From Methylobacterium aquaticum (GTDB taxonomy: Bacteria > Pseudomonadota > Alphaproteobacteria > Rhizobiales > Beijerinckiaceae), in contig NZ_CP043627.1 in assembly GCF_016804325.1 (NCBI RefSeq), forward strand, positions 416,001 to 480,000: a stretch of 64,000 nt of DNA, written 5' to 3'. Numbering within the stretch: the first letter of the stretch is position 1; the number at the start of each line of letters is the position of its first letter. Below the pieces are notes generated by a model. That model was given only the letters and a program-made list of their open reading frames with translations, made no database searches and was not told where the DNA came from. Both the position numbers and the translations under genes were made by a program. Positions 1-9,226 of this stretch are shown here, piece after piece.

Positions 1-150
1 GCACCAGCGCGCCGCCACGCCTTCCTCGGCGCTCTCCGCCGCCAGGCCGGCGAGCCGGTCGCCGGAACGCGGCGGGCTCGCCTTCGCCATCAGCTCGGCG
101 AGGTCGGAGAAGACGAAGGTCCGGGGTCCGACGACGTGACGGTAGCTCAT
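1..150 (-). CDS. eutB: Ethanolamine ammonia-lyase large subunit, N-terminal 50 codons (cut by window start)
   Basis: Fifty in-frame codons run from an ATG at 150 off the left edge. The peptide has the EutB N-terminal pattern: a short beta start, then RSGDRLAGLAAESAEEG, which matches RSGDxLAGxAAxSxxE of the family. EutB is the large subunit of the adenosylcobalamin-dependent lyase that turns ethanolamine into acetaldehyde and ammonia; EutC would normally lie downstream, outside the window. Only the N-terminus is visible, so catalytic residues cannot be checked. Confidence 0.8.
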   Translation of the reverse strand, partial: MSYRHVVGPRTFVFSDLAELMAKASPPRSGDRLAGLAAESAEEGVAARWC

Positions 151-171
151 GCGAGGCCTCCGCAGGAAAAC

Positions 172-1038
172 CTAGCGCAGGCCGGCCCCCGCGTCAGGGC
201 CATCGTCCGCAGTCGCGATCGCCGCGACGGTGCGCTCGCCCGCTTCCGGCGCGCCGTCGGCCCGGTCGATGCGGATCTCCATGCCGGTCGGGTTCATCTC
301 GCCGAAAGGGGTCGAGAACGCGATCTCGGCCGCGTCGCGCCCGACCCCGATCCGCACCAGCCCGTCGAGATTGGCCTGCCGCGTCGCGTCGAACAGCCAC
401 CAGCGGCCGTCGAGATAGGCCTCGAACACGGCGTGGAAGTCGGGCGGGACCAGGCCGTAGGCGTAGCAGCTGACGAAGCGGGCCGGGATGCCGAGCGCCC
501 GGCAGAACGCGGCGCCGAGATGCGCGAAATCGCGGCACACCCCCGCCCGTTTCAGGAGCGTCTCGTCGGCGGTGGTCTCCTCGTCGCTGGCGCCGCGGAC
601 ATAGGCGATGTGGTCGTGGATCCAGTTGCAGATCCGGCTCACCCGCTCGAAGCCGGGGGGCGCATCGCCGAACTCGGCCTGCGCGAAGGGCGTGAGACGG
701 TCGGAGGAGACGAAGCGGCTCGGCAGCAGGTAGGGCAGGATGTCGAGGGGCAGGTCCTTCACCGGCGTCTCGCCGATATCGTCCGGATCGGCCCGGTGGG
801 GCGCGAGGGTCACCTCCGCCGCGTAATCGAGGCTGAACGGCCCGGGCGGCACCGTGACGGCGACGTAGCGGTTGCCGGTCTCCGGCGCCTCGTGCCGGCG
901 CACGGGCAGGTCGGGCGTCAGGCGGAACGTCTCGCGCAGGTCGCGGTGGCGTTCGAGCCGGGCGACCTCCAGGTTGAAGATGAACACCGTCTCGGTCTCG
1001 ACCTCGTAGGCGAGATGGCAACCTAAAGTGTAGCGCAC
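172..1038 (-). CDS. Transglutaminase-like cysteine protease family protein
   Basis: 288 aa with an N-terminal beta-rich domain (about 1-110) typical of bacterial transglutaminase-like proteins, then the papain-like core. The catalytic triad is readable: Cys168 in AGVCRDFAHLG, His202 in DFHAVFEAYL and Asp217 in WWLFDATR. Members act as peptidases or amide-modifying enzymes; the substrate is unknown. No signal peptide is seen. The chosen start is GTG at 1038, preceded by a purine-rich GGAAGGGG. It ends 21 bases from eutB on the same strand, but nothing links it to ethanolamine use. Confidence 0.85.
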   Translation of the reverse strand: MRYTLGCHLAYEVETETVFIFNLEVARLERHRDLRETFRLTPDLPVRRHEAPETGNRYVAVTVPPGPFSLDYAAEVTLAPHRADPDDIGETPVKDLPLDILPYLLPSRFVSSDRLTPFAQAEFGDAPPGFERVSRICNWIHDHIAYVRGASDEETTADETLLKRAGVCRDFAHLGAAFCRALGIPARFVSCYAYGLVPPDFHAVFEAYLDGRWWLFDATRQANLDGLVRIGVGRDAAEIAFSTPFGEMNPTGMEIRIDRADGAPEAGERTVAAIATADDGPDAGAGLR

Positions 1039-1208
1039 GGCTTGAGACCCCTTCCGTCGGCGGGCTAGGGTGACGCAAGAGCCGCGCCGATTCGGCGTAC
1101 GGGACGACTCGTGCGGAAGCGGCCCGATCTTTGCGTATAAGGTTTAGCTTGCGTTAAGGCGCAGGTCGTCGGGCCCGGCGAGACCGGGGTGAGCAGGGAG
1201 GATGTGCC

Positions 1209-1427
1209 ATGCACCGCTACTTCTTCGATCTCGATGCCGGAACCTGGGATGCCCGCGACACGATCGGGGTGGTGCTCACCGATGCCGGCGCCGCCCATGC
1301 CGAGGCCGTGCAGGCCCTGCGCTCCTGCGCCCTCGATCCGGCCCGGTCGGCGGGCGCGATCCTCGCCATGAACGTCCGCGACGAGACCGGGCGGACGGTG
1401 TTCCGGGTGTCGCTGGCGGCGCAGTAA
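1209..1427 (+). CDS. DUF6894 family small protein
   Basis: 72 aa starting MHRYFFDLDAG and ending in a V-R-D-E-x-G-R-x-V-x-R-V strand, the pattern of the short DUF6894 proteins that are abundant in Methylobacterium and rhizobia. Function is unknown. The start ATG follows GGGAGGATGTGCC, a good ribosome binding site. Upstream (about 1130-1160) is a TTGCGT/TTAAGG-rich stretch that could hold the promoter. No partner gene is evident; the next gene is convergent. Confidence 0.75.
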   Translation: MHRYFFDLDAGTWDARDTIGVVLTDAGAAHAEAVQALRSCALDPARSAGAILAMNVRDETGRTVFRVSLAAQ

Positions 1428-1457
1428 CAGGGTGACGATGGGGTAATGGCCAACCCG

Positions 1458-1829
1458 TCACCCCTGATCTCGGCCGGTCAGGTTCTGGATATCGGCAATC
1501 ATCCTGTCGATGACGGGTGCCAGGATCGGGAGATGCACCGTCAGGATATTCCACAGAACGAGGGGATCAACAGCGTAATAGTCGTGCCGCAGGATGTTGC
1601 CGATGCCGCGAATGTCAGCCCAGGGCGGCCCCGGATGACGATCCGTCAACTCGATCGGAACGGACTTGACGGCTTCGGAGATGATCAGAACCGCGTGTTC
1701 GGTGGTGCGTCGCAAAACATAGGATTCCAGGAAAGACTCACGGCTGACACCGGCTGTTGCCGTGGTGAGCGCGCGAATTTCATCCCGAACATGCTCCAGT
1801 CGAAGCAGCGGGTTTCGGCTCGCTGCCAT
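1458..1829 (-). CDS. HepT-like HEPN ribonuclease/toxin (DUF86)
   Basis: 123 aa all-helical HEPN protein. It overlaps the upstream MntA-like gene by one base (TGATG), the usual arrangement of the antitoxin/toxin pair MntA/HepT, in which the nucleotidyltransferase AMPylates the HEPN RNase. The active-site segment reads IRGIGNILRHDYY. His82 and Tyr84 of the R-x4-6-H-x-Y motif are present, but the position that is Arg in typical members (before the Asn) is Gly77; Arg74 and Arg81 flank it. Whether this variant is an active RNase is therefore uncertain. Confidence 0.75.
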   Translation of the reverse strand: MAASRNPLLRLEHVRDEIRALTTATAGVSRESFLESYVLRRTTEHAVLIISEAVKSVPIELTDRHPGPPWADIRGIGNILRHDYYAVDPLVLWNILTVHLPILAPVIDRMIADIQNLTGRDQG

Positions 1830-2128
1830 CAGAACACCCGCACCGCTTCGCGGTCCACCCGCGCGCGGAGATGTGCCGAGAGCCCGGCACGCGTCGAGTA
1901 GCCGATCGCGAGGCCCGGAAAGGCCGCCGCCAGCCGCTCATAGGCGCCCATGTAGTTGCGCAGGTCGTAGAACGTGTCGCTGCCGGGCTCGACAAGGATG
2001 TCGAGGTCCGAATCCGGCCGGGCTTCGTCGCGGGCGACCGAGCCGTAGATCGACAGGCCGCCCACGCCGAGGGCCCGCAGATCAGGCTCGATCGCCTTCA
2101 GGTGAGCGAGGGCTTCGTCGCGGTCCAT
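1829..2128 (-). CDS. MntA-like minimal nucleotidyltransferase (antitoxin)
   Basis: 99 aa minimal nucleotidyltransferase. The signature GSVARDEARPDSDLDILVE (from about residue 29) supplies the GS pair and the two metal-binding Asp residues (41 and 43). In characterised MntA/HepT systems this enzyme adds AMP to the Tyr of the HEPN toxin and so neutralises it. It is the first gene of the pair and its stop overlaps the toxin start. The ATG at 2128 follows a GGATGCTGCG stretch. No other domain is present. Confidence 0.8.
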   Translation of the reverse strand: MDRDEALAHLKAIEPDLRALGVGGLSIYGSVARDEARPDSDLDILVEPGSDTFYDLRNYMGAYERLAAAFPGLAIGYSTRAGLSAHLRARVDREAVRVF

Positions 2129-2201
2129 CGCAGCATCCTCCAGATCGGCAGGCCCCGGGAGGAACCGGCACGAGTCTATCAGGATGCGACCGGCCCAGCC
2201 A

Positions 2202-2673
2202 TCAGATCATCGGCTTGCCGCCGGTCACCGCCACGGTGGTGCCCGAGACGTAGCTCACCTCCTCGCTCGCCAGCATCACGTAGACCGGACTGAGTTCGAC
2301 CGGCTGGCCGGGGCGCTTCCCCGCCCGAACGCCGCCACCGCCTTCTCGACGATGGCGCGGCAATGGGCCGGGTCCTTGATGTCGCCGGGAACCAGCGACG
2401 GCCGGCGGATTCGGCCAGCCGGGCCGCCTCGCGGGCATCGTCGTGCTCGTCGTCATAGGCAATCAGCACGTCGGCGCCCTCGCGGGCGAAGGCGAGCGCC
2501 ACCGCCTTGCCGATGCCGCTGTCGCCACCCGTGACGATCGCCGTGCGGCCGGCCAACCGACCCGAGCCCTTGTCGCGCGTCTCGCCGTCATCGGGCCGGG
2601 GGTCCCTCTCGGCGTCGCGGCCCGGCATCGGAATCAGGGTCTGGCGCTCGAACGGGGGCTCCGGACAATCGGT
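2202..2673 (-). pseudogene. Short-chain dehydrogenase remnant with internal deletion and frameshift
   Basis: The 5' part, readable from about 2673, encodes PPFERQTLIPMPG and then the Rossmann start AIVTGGDSGIGKAVALAFAR, as in the long SDRs of the YhdF/YhxC type. After about 75 codons the frame shifts. The 3' part (2202-about 2310) encodes the SDR C-terminus, with VYVMLASEEVSYVSGTTVAV before GGKPMI. The catalytic Tyr-x3-Lys region and roughly a hundred other codons are missing. An in-frame TGA precedes the conserved N-terminus. This is a dead gene. Confidence 0.75.
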
Positions 2674-2843
2674 GATCGGCGGGCTCCTGGGCCCGGTGAT
2701 GCCCTGATAACTGGCAGGGAGTATGTGCGCTCCGACCCGGACCCCGCCTCATGCGTGAGCATGCTGCCCAATGGGCAACCAAGTCGGAAGATCGGCGTTT
2801 CCGGTGTCCTGATTGGCGGCCTCACACGCCCACGGAGACCACG

Positions 2844-3437
2844 ATGCTGACCCGCTTCCTCGCCACTGCCGGTGTCCTCGCCCTCACCACCGGCCTCGCC
2901 CTCGCCCAGACCACGGCCCCGACCGCTCCGACCGCTCCGGGCACGGCCCCTGCCGCCCCCGTCGCGACGAGCGACATGAAGGACATGAAGGAGTGGCAGG
3001 CCGCCAAGCTCGCCAAGATCAGCCTGGCCGACGCCATCGCGACCGCCGAGAAGAAGGACGGCAACGGCCGCGCCATCGACGCCGATTTCGAGAAGGCCGA
3101 CGGCAAGAACCCGACCCATTGGGCGATCAAGGTCGTCTATCCGGACGGCAAGCTGGTCGAGCACGGCATCAACGCCGAGACCGGTGCGCTCTACAAGAGC
3201 GAGAACCAGCCGATCGAGCGCTACTTCACCCGCCTGAAGGTCGCCGACTTCAACAACGCGAAGGTCTCGCTGAAGGACGCCCTCGCCATCGCCGAGAAGC
3301 AGGCCGGCGGCGGCAAGGCCTACGAGGCCGAGGTCGAGCGCGAGGGCTCGGCGGTCGCCTACGAGATCAAGGTGGCGCTGGCGGACAAGGAGCAGGAAGT
3401 GAAGGTCGGGCCGGACGGGCAGGTGATGAAGGATTGA
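2844..3437 (+). CDS. Secreted PepSY-domain protein
   Basis: 197 aa with a clear Sec signal peptide (MLTRFLATAGVLALTTGLAL, cleaved after ALA-Q), a Thr/Ala/Pro linker and two PepSY repeats (about 55-120 and 130-197), each starting with a helix of the type SLxDAxAxAEK. PepSY domains are small periplasmic modules often linked to protease inhibition or redox proteins; the partner is unknown here. The start was chosen because the signal peptide begins at this ATG, which follows GGAGACCACG; upstream in-frame codons are not protein-like. Confidence 0.8.
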   Translation: MLTRFLATAGVLALTTGLALAQTTAPTAPTAPGTAPAAPVATSDMKDMKEWQAAKLAKISLADAIATAEKKDGNGRAIDADFEKADGKNPTHWAIKVVYPDGKLVEHGINAETGALYKSENQPIERYFTRLKVADFNNAKVSLKDALAIAEKQAGGGKAYEAEVEREGSAVAYEIKVALADKEQEVKVGPDGQVMKD

Positions 3438-3960
3438 GGTCGGCGACGATTCTTTCGGCGGTTTTCCCTCGCTGAGCAGGGCTGACCGGTGAAAGGAAGC
3501 GGCACCCTCCCCTCTCCCGATCGGGAGAGGGGAGGAACTTTTCCCCGTCGCTGTCGCCGTGTGATCTGAGGAGGGCGAGGAGATGCTTCGCCAATACGCC
3601 ACCTCCTCACCGATGGGCCCGCCGATAAATCCTGTGCTTGTCCCACGGAACTGACGGGCGAAATCCTACCCGATTGCGTCAGCGGGTACCGACGCTTCCG
3701 TAGCCGTCAGCCCTGCGTTCCACGACATCGACCAGCGTGGCTGGTCTGCCTGGAGTTGCGGCATTCGGATCGTGCGCGAGCCACGCCGACTGGAACATGC
3801 CGCAAGCATACCGCGCCAATGGCGCAGGCTGCGTCAGGTCTCGCACGCGACGGCGGCGAGGAAGAGGCGCCGCCGCTGATCCCGCATCGCGGATGCGTCG
3901 CCGACGGCCACGGCCGCCGACGCTGCACGACGCCGGATCGGGACACCGATGCCGCCGGCC
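3438..3960. other. Intergenic region of 523 bases
   Basis: It separates the convergent PepSY and USP genes. It contains one perfect palindrome (3506-3535) that can act as a bidirectional terminator. The rest has open frames on both strands only because of GC bias; no recognisable protein or RNA was seen. Confidence 0.6.
3506..3535. repeat. CCCCTCTCCC-type palindrome, copy 1
   Basis: A 30-base perfect inverted repeat centred at 3520.5 whose core is CCTCTCCCGATCGGGAGAGG. It belongs to the same family as copies at 32258, 32383 and 61507. Placed just after the PepSY gene and before the convergent USP gene, it could terminate transcription from both sides. Confidence 0.75.
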
Positions 3961-4821
3961 TCAATGGGCCATCAGCACCGGCATGCGCGCGGTCTCGATC
4001 ACCTGGCGGGTGACGCCGCCGAGCAGGAACTCGCGCACCCGGCTGTGGGTATAGGCGCCGAGCGCCAGCAGGGTGGCGTCCATCCTCCCGGCGGCATCGA
4101 GGATGGCGGCGCCCACCGATACCCCCTCCCCGACCGTCAGATTGTTCGCATGGGCCACGATGCCGTGCCAGCGCAGATAGGCGCACAGGTCCGCGGCTCT
4201 CGCCTCCTCGGCGCGGTCGGTGCGCGCCTGCACCACCGTGACCCGGCTCGCCGCGTGCAGCAGCGCGATCGACTGGGCGACGAGGCGGGTTCCCTCCAGG
4301 CTGCCGTTCCAGGCGATCACCACGTGCGCCAGGAGGTCGTGGGGAACGACCTCGCCCACCATCAGGGCGGGCCGCCCGACCGAGAACAGCGCGGTGTCGA
4401 GAGCCCGGCCGGTGAAGGGCTGTGCGGGATCGGGCCGGTCGACGATCACGAGGTCGGCGACCCGGCCGGCCAGCGTCAGCATGCGCTCGACCTCGCCCGA
4501 CCACTCGGTCCAGGTGGCGAAGGTGGCGTCCAGCCGCTCGACTGCGGGCATGAACGGCACGCCCTCGCGCGCGCACCAGGCCTGGAGCGCCGCCTTGCCC
4601 TCGGCGGCGGCGGCGCGCGTCCCCTCCTTGATGGCCGCGATGGTGGCGCTGCTCACCGGCGCCGTGCCGGCCAGCGCCGCCAGCACATTCTCCGGTCCCG
4701 GGGCGATGAAGCCGACACCGATATGGGCGTGGAGGCGCCGGCCGAGGCGCAAGGCGGCGTCGAGCCGGCGGGTCGGGTCGAGGCCGGGTGCGGTCGGGAC
4801 GAGGAGGCAGCGCAGGAACAT
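3961..4821 (-). CDS. Universal stress protein, two UspA domains
   Basis: 286 aa made of two UspA folds in tandem (about 1-145 and 160-286). The second domain keeps the end pattern LLALGAYTHSRVREFLLGGV, which matches the G-x2-G-x(9)-G-S/T ATP-binding region seen in tandem USPs. It is the third gene of an operon: USP (5979-5164), cytochrome c (5164-4838), then this gene after 16 bases. The operon starts at the FixK-type site at 6051. Homologues are soluble cytoplasmic proteins induced under low oxygen or starvation. Confidence 0.85.
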   Translation of the reverse strand: MFLRCLLVPTAPGLDPTRRLDAALRLGRRLHAHIGVGFIAPGPENVLAALAGTAPVSSATIAAIKEGTRAAAAEGKAALQAWCAREGVPFMPAVERLDATFATWTEWSGEVERMLTLAGRVADLVIVDRPDPAQPFTGRALDTALFSVGRPALMVGEVVPHDLLAHVVIAWNGSLEGTRLVAQSIALLHAASRVTVVQARTDRAEEARAADLCAYLRWHGIVAHANNLTVGEGVSVGAAILDAAGRMDATLLALGAYTHSRVREFLLGGVTRQVIETARMPVLMAH

Positions 4822-4837
4822 GGAACGATCCTCCGGC

Positions 4838-5164
4838 TCAACGTTCGAGGGACTCGAGGTAGACGATGAGGGACTGCGCCTGGTCCGGGTCGAACCGGAA
4901 CTCGGGCATGCTCGGATGGCCGGTGCGGATGCCCTCGGTGAGGGCCTCCGCCAGATCCTCGACGGGATAGCGGGCGTACAGGTCCCGGAACGGCGGCGCG
5001 GCGGGGAGCGGGCTGACGCCCGAGCGCCCGACGGCGTGGCAGCGGGCGCAATGCGCGCGGGCCAGCGTCCGGCCCTGCTCGACCTGCCGGTCCCAGGCCC
5101 GGGCGGGGATCGACGGGGACAGGAGCGCGGCGGCGCCCGCCGCGAGGAGGAAGCGGGCGCGCAT
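4838..5164 (-). CDS. Small periplasmic cytochrome c
   Basis: 108 aa with a signal peptide (MRARFLLAAGAAALLS, cleavage near ARA-W) and one class I haem-binding site, CARCH at 39-43, with a later methionine in HPSMPEF that may be the sixth ligand. It is exported and probably passes single electrons in the periplasm. The ATG overlaps the stop of the upstream USP gene by one base (TGATG), and the next USP gene begins 16 bases on, so the three are co-transcribed. The electron donor and acceptor are not visible. Confidence 0.85.
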   Translation of the reverse strand: MRARFLLAAGAAALLSPSIPARAWDRQVEQGRTLARAHCARCHAVGRSGVSPLPAAPPFRDLYARYPVEDLAEALTEGIRTGHPSMPEFRFDPDQAQSLIVYLESLER

Positions 5165-5979
5165 CAGTGGCTCATCAGGCAGCAGAAGGGGGTCGTGCGC
5201 AGGACGTCGCGGGTGACGCCGCCGAACACCCATTCGCGCAGGCGCGAATGGCCGTAGGCTCCCATCACCAGCAGGTCCGCGCCTTCGCGTTCGCCGAAGC
5301 GCAGCACCTCGTCCGCCACCGACAGGGTCGGGTGCGGCAGCAGATGGGTGGTGGCGGCGAGGCCGTGCCCGGACAGGTACCGGGCCGTCGCCTCCGCGCC
5401 CCCGTGATGCGCGTCCGGCCCCGCGGCGACGACGCAGACCCGCTCGGCGCCGGCGATGAGCGGCAGGGCGTCGTGGACGGCGCGACGGGCCTCGCGCGTG
5501 TCCTTCCAGGCGATCACCACCCGCTTGGGCACGAGGCGCTCCAGGCCCGGGGGCACCACCAGGACGGGGCGGCCGGCCTCCATCAGCAGGGCACCGGGGG
5601 CGACGCCCATCGGCCCCGGATCCCCGTCGCCGGGCCCGTGCCGCCCGACGATCACGAGATCGGCGGCGCGGGCCTGTTCGGCGGTGGTGGACAGGGGCGT
5701 GGACAGGCTGCTGCGCCAGGCGCGCTTCGTCACGGATCCGGCCTCGCGCTCGAACAGCGCCTCGGCGGCCGCCAGCCGCTCGCGGGCCCGCTCCTCCTCG
5801 GCGTCGTAGACGTCCTTGGCCACGGTCCCGTCGCGGGCCGGAACGACGACGGGGACCGGGCAGGCGGCGACGCCGACGAGCCGCGCGGCATGCGCCGCGG
5901 CGAGCCCGGCCGCGAGCTGGATGCGATCCGCGGCGTTGGGCCCGAGATCGACGGACACCAGGATGGAGGAGAGCGTCAT
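5164..5979 (-). CDS. Universal stress protein, two UspA domains
   Basis: 271 aa, tandem UspA domains (about 1-140 and 150-271). The C-terminal domain has DLLVMGAYGHSRLREWVFGG, the nucleotide-binding G-x2-G type end. The start was set at the ATG at 5979 (MTLSSILVSVD) because it has GGAAAG upstream and because the USP fold begins at once; an upstream in-frame ATG at 6024 would precede the fold with unrelated residues. It is the first gene of the USP-cytochrome c-USP operon and shares the FixK-type site at 6051-6064 with the divergent phosphoketolase. Confidence 0.85.
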   Translation of the reverse strand: MTLSSILVSVDLGPNAADRIQLAAGLAAAHAARLVGVAACPVPVVVPARDGTVAKDVYDAEEERARERLAAAEALFEREAGSVTKRAWRSSLSTPLSTTAEQARAADLVIVGRHGPGDGDPGPMGVAPGALLMEAGRPVLVVPPGLERLVPKRVVIAWKDTREARRAVHDALPLIAGAERVCVVAAGPDAHHGGAEATARYLSGHGLAATTHLLPHPTLSVADEVLRFGEREGADLLVMGAYGHSRLREWVFGGVTRDVLRTTPFCCLMSH

Positions 5980-6050
5980 GACCGTCTTTCCGTGCCGGAG
6001 CGTGATCGTTCGTGTCGGGATCACTCTCCCGCGCGGCCGGGTCCGGCGCT

Positions 6051-6064
6051 TTGATGCACCTCAA
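6051..6064. promoter_or_regulatory. FixK/FNR-type site between USP operon and phosphoketolase
   Basis: TTGATGCACCTCAA fits TTGA-N6-TCAA. Its centre at 6057.5 would place class II start sites near 6099 (25 bases before the phosphoketolase ATG) and near 6016 (37 bases before the USP ATG). One site may serve both directions. Confidence 0.65.
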
Positions 6065-6123
6065 GGACGGGATCGCGCCCCGCCGGCAGGCTCGCCCGAG
6101 ATCTGCGGCATCGGGAGGCGGAC

Positions 6124-8732
6124 ATGCGGGAGACGAGCGCGGGCGCGGCGCGGCCCGGCGACGAACGAAACGACGGGACCGGCCTCGCCCAAGAGCACGG
6201 CCTCGCCTTCGTGCCCGGTCCGCTCGGGCCGCAAGGCTTGCGCGAGATCGACGCCTATTGGCGCGCCGCCAACTACCTGTCGGTCGGGCAGATCTACCTG
6301 ATGGATAACCAGCTGCTGCGCCGGACGCTGGCGCCCCAGCACGTCAAGCCGCGGCTCCTCGGGCATTGGGGCACCACGCCGGGATTGAACTTCATCTACG
6401 CCCACCTGAACCGGGTGATCCGCGAGCGCGACCTCGACATGATGGCGGTCTGGGGTCCCGGCCACGGCGCTCCCGGCCTCGTCGCGAATGCCTGGCTCGA
6501 GGGAACCTACGGCGAGATCTATCCGGACGTCTCGCGCGACGCCGACGGGATGGCGCGCCTGTTCCGGCAGTTCTCGTTCCCGGGCGGCATCCCGAGCCAC
6601 GCCTCGCCGGAGCTGCCGGGCTCGATCCACGAGGGCGGGGAACTCGGCTATGCGCTCGCTCACGCCTTCGGCGCCGCCCTCGACAATCCTGGCCTGACCG
6701 TCGCCTGCGTCATCGGCGACGGCGAGGCGGAGACGGGCCCGCTCGCCGCCTCCTGGCACTCCAACAAGTTCCTCGATCCCCTGCGCGACGGCACGGTCCT
6801 GCCGATCCTGCACCTCAACGGCTACAAGATCGCCAACCCGACGCTGCTCGCCCGATTGGAACGGGACGAACTGGAGAGCCTGCTCGTCGGCTACGGCTAC
6901 GCTCCGGTCTTCGTCGAGGGGCAAGAATCCCCTCCCTTGCCCGGCCCGATGCACCAGGCGATGGCGGCCGCCCTCGACGGCGCGCTGGACGCCATCGCGG
7001 CGATCCGCGAGCGGGCGCGGCGCGGCGAGACGGAACGCCCACGCTGGCCGATGATCGTGCTGCAGAGCCCGAAGGGCTGGACCGGGCCGCGAACGGTCGA
7101 CGGCAAGCCGGTCGAGGGGACGTGGCGCGCGCATCAGGTCCCGGTCGCGTCGGTGCGCGAGAACCCGGAGCACCTCGCGATCCTGGAGGGCTGGATGCGC
7201 TCCTACCGTCCGGAGGAGCTGTTCACGGCCGACGGCGCGCTTGCCGCGGATCTCGCAGGACTGCCGCCGACGGGGAAGCGGCGCCTCTCGGCCAACCCGC
7301 ACGCCAACGGTCACGGGTCGCGGCCCCTGCGCCTGCCGGACCTGGCCCCCTCGCGGTCGAGGTGCCGGCGCCGGGCCGCGTGACGGCGGAGGCGACGCGC
7401 GCGCTCGGCGCCTACCTCCGCGAGATCCTGGTGCTGAACCGGGAGGCCGGCAACTTCCGCATCATGGGCCCCGACGAGACCGCCTCGAACCGCCTCGACG
7501 CGGTGTTTTCCGTCACGGGCCGCGCCTGGCAGGGCCCGATCCAGCCGGGCGACGATCACCTGAGCCGGGACGGCCGGGTGATGGAAGTCCTGAGCGAGCA
7601 TCTCTGTGAGGGCTGGCTCGAGGGCTACGTCCTGACCGGCCGCCACGGCCTGTTCGCGACCTACGAGGCCTTCGTGCACGTGGTCGATTCGATGGTGAAC
7701 CAGCACGCCAAGTGGCTCAAGGGGTCGCGCGCCCTGCCCTGGCGCCGGCCGGTGCCCTCGCTCAACATCCTGTTGTCGTCCCACGTCTGGCGCCAGGACC
7801 ACAACGGCTTCAGCCACCAGGATCCGGGCTTCATCGACTTCCTCGCCAACAAGCGCGGCGACACCGCCCGCATCTACCTGCCGCCGGACGCCAACACCCT
7901 GCTCTGCGTCATGGACCATTGCCTGCGCACGCACGACCGCATCAACGTGGTGGTGGCCGGCAAGCAGCCGGCCCCGCAATGGCTCGACCTCGAGGCGGCG
8001 GCGGCCCATTGCGCGGCGGGCGCCGGGATCTGGGGGTGGGCCTCGAACGAGGGCGAGGTCGAGCCCGACGTGGTGATGGCCTGCGCCGGCGACGTGCCGA
8101 CCCAGGAGACCCTGGCGGCGGTCGAGTGGCTGCGCCGGCACGTGCCGGATCTGCGCCTGCGCGTCGTCAACGTCGTCGACCTGATGACGCTGGCCTCGCC
8201 CGAGATGCATCCGCACGGGCTGGACGACGCCACCTTCGACAGCCTGTTCACCCGCGACCGCCCGGTGATCTTCGCCTATCACGGCTATCCGTGGCTCATC
8301 CACCGGCTGACCTACCGGCGCAGGAACCACGACAGTCTCCACGTGCACGGCTTCATCGAGGAGGGCACCACGACGACGCCCTTCGACATGTGCGTGCTGA
8401 ACCGGCTCGACCGCTACCACCTCGCGCAGGCGGCCCTGCGCACCGTTCCGCGCCGCCTCGGCACCCGGGGCGACCATGCCGAGCAGGCCCTGCGGGACGC
8501 GCTCGCCGCCCACCACGCCCATGTCTGCCGGACCGGCGAGGACCTGCCGGAGATCCGCAACTGGGCCTGGCCCGAGCGGCATGGTTCGGCGCAGGTCGAT
8601 CCGCGCCGGGTCGAGGGCGACATCATGCAGGGGGATGGAGAGATCGGGGACCGGCATTCCGAAGCGACGGCGCCGGGCGGATCCGCCTTGGATGATGCGA
8701 TCGACGGGTGGACCGTAGCGCCGAAGGTGTAA
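6124..8732 (+). pseudogene. xfp: Phosphoketolase (xylulose-5-P/fructose-6-P), split by an apparent one-base frameshift
   Basis: Together the two frames encode about 869 aa of a complete phosphoketolase: HWGTTPG at 81, GPGHGAPG at 111 and the ThDP/Mg site [19 protein letters not shown] from 198, then the middle and C-terminal transketolase-like domains ([18 protein letters not shown], later NVVDLM and [11 protein letters not shown]). The enzyme splits xylulose-5-P or fructose-6-P with phosphate to acetyl-P. Frame 1 runs 6124-7383 and the rest is in another frame to 8732. The break is at a run of five C (7346-7350), where six C would restore a continuous reading frame. It may be a sequencing error. 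With AckA at 18879 it would form an ATP-yielding route. Confidence 0.8.
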
Positions 8733-8818
8733 GAACCTGCTCGATTGATCTCTATAAATATCAGATCCTATTCGACTTGCGAAAATTTAGCCGCAACGAC
8801 CTTTTCCCATCCCTCTCG

Positions 8819-8943
8819 CGACCTCATCCTGAGGTGCGACTGAAAGGAGCCTCGAAGGAGGGCTCCAGAAGTCTTCGCGATCCCTGGAACCCTCCTTCGA
8901 GGTCAGTCGATTTTCAATCGACTGACACCTCAGGATGAGGTCG
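8819..8943. repeat. Long palindromic repeat, family 1, copy 1 (complete)
   Basis: Terminal arms of 18 bases (CGACCTCATCCTGAGGTG at the left and its complement at 8926-8943) enclose a second pair, CCTCGAAGGAGGG against CCCTCCTTCGAGG, and a small hairpin with arms GTCAGTCGATT. The nested stems could fold into one cruciform or a branched RNA. Related copies are at 16145 (truncated) and 41793 (complete). Confidence 0.8.
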
Positions 8944-8986
8944 TGTGTGGGAGTAAGTGATTGAGTCAAGCAAACAGGATTTCAAA

Positions 8987-9038
8987 CCCACCGCGTCATT
9001 CCGGGCTCCGCTGCGCGGCCCTGGAATGACGCGGTGGG
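8987..9038. repeat. Palindromic repeat, family 2, copy 1
   Basis: Perfect 16-base arms CCCACCGCGTCATTCC and their complement flank a 20-base GC-rich loop. The core GTCATTCCGGG corresponds to GTCATCCCGGG in copies at 37968 and 42898. Confidence 0.75.
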
Positions 9039-9226
9039 TACGAGTACTGTTGATCAGGTCAAACGGGCTTTGTGAGGCTGAGGTGGCACCGCGGATCGAC
9101 GCCGGGCAGACTCGAACGACGAGCCGCGCGCTCGAACCGGAGCGCACAGGCCCGCCTGATCCGTATGGCGGCGGAGCCCAAAAGCCGTGATGGGTCGCAG
9201 GTCCGGCGACGGGGAACGCCGGACGG

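Larger units (their letters stand above)
8733..9226. other. Intergenic region of 494 bases with two palindromic repeats
   Basis: It holds an AT-richer stretch after phosphoketolase (8740-8800), the long repeat at 8819-8943 and the shorter one at 8987-9038. No gene was recognised. The next gene is on the opposite strand and convergent. Confidence 0.6.
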
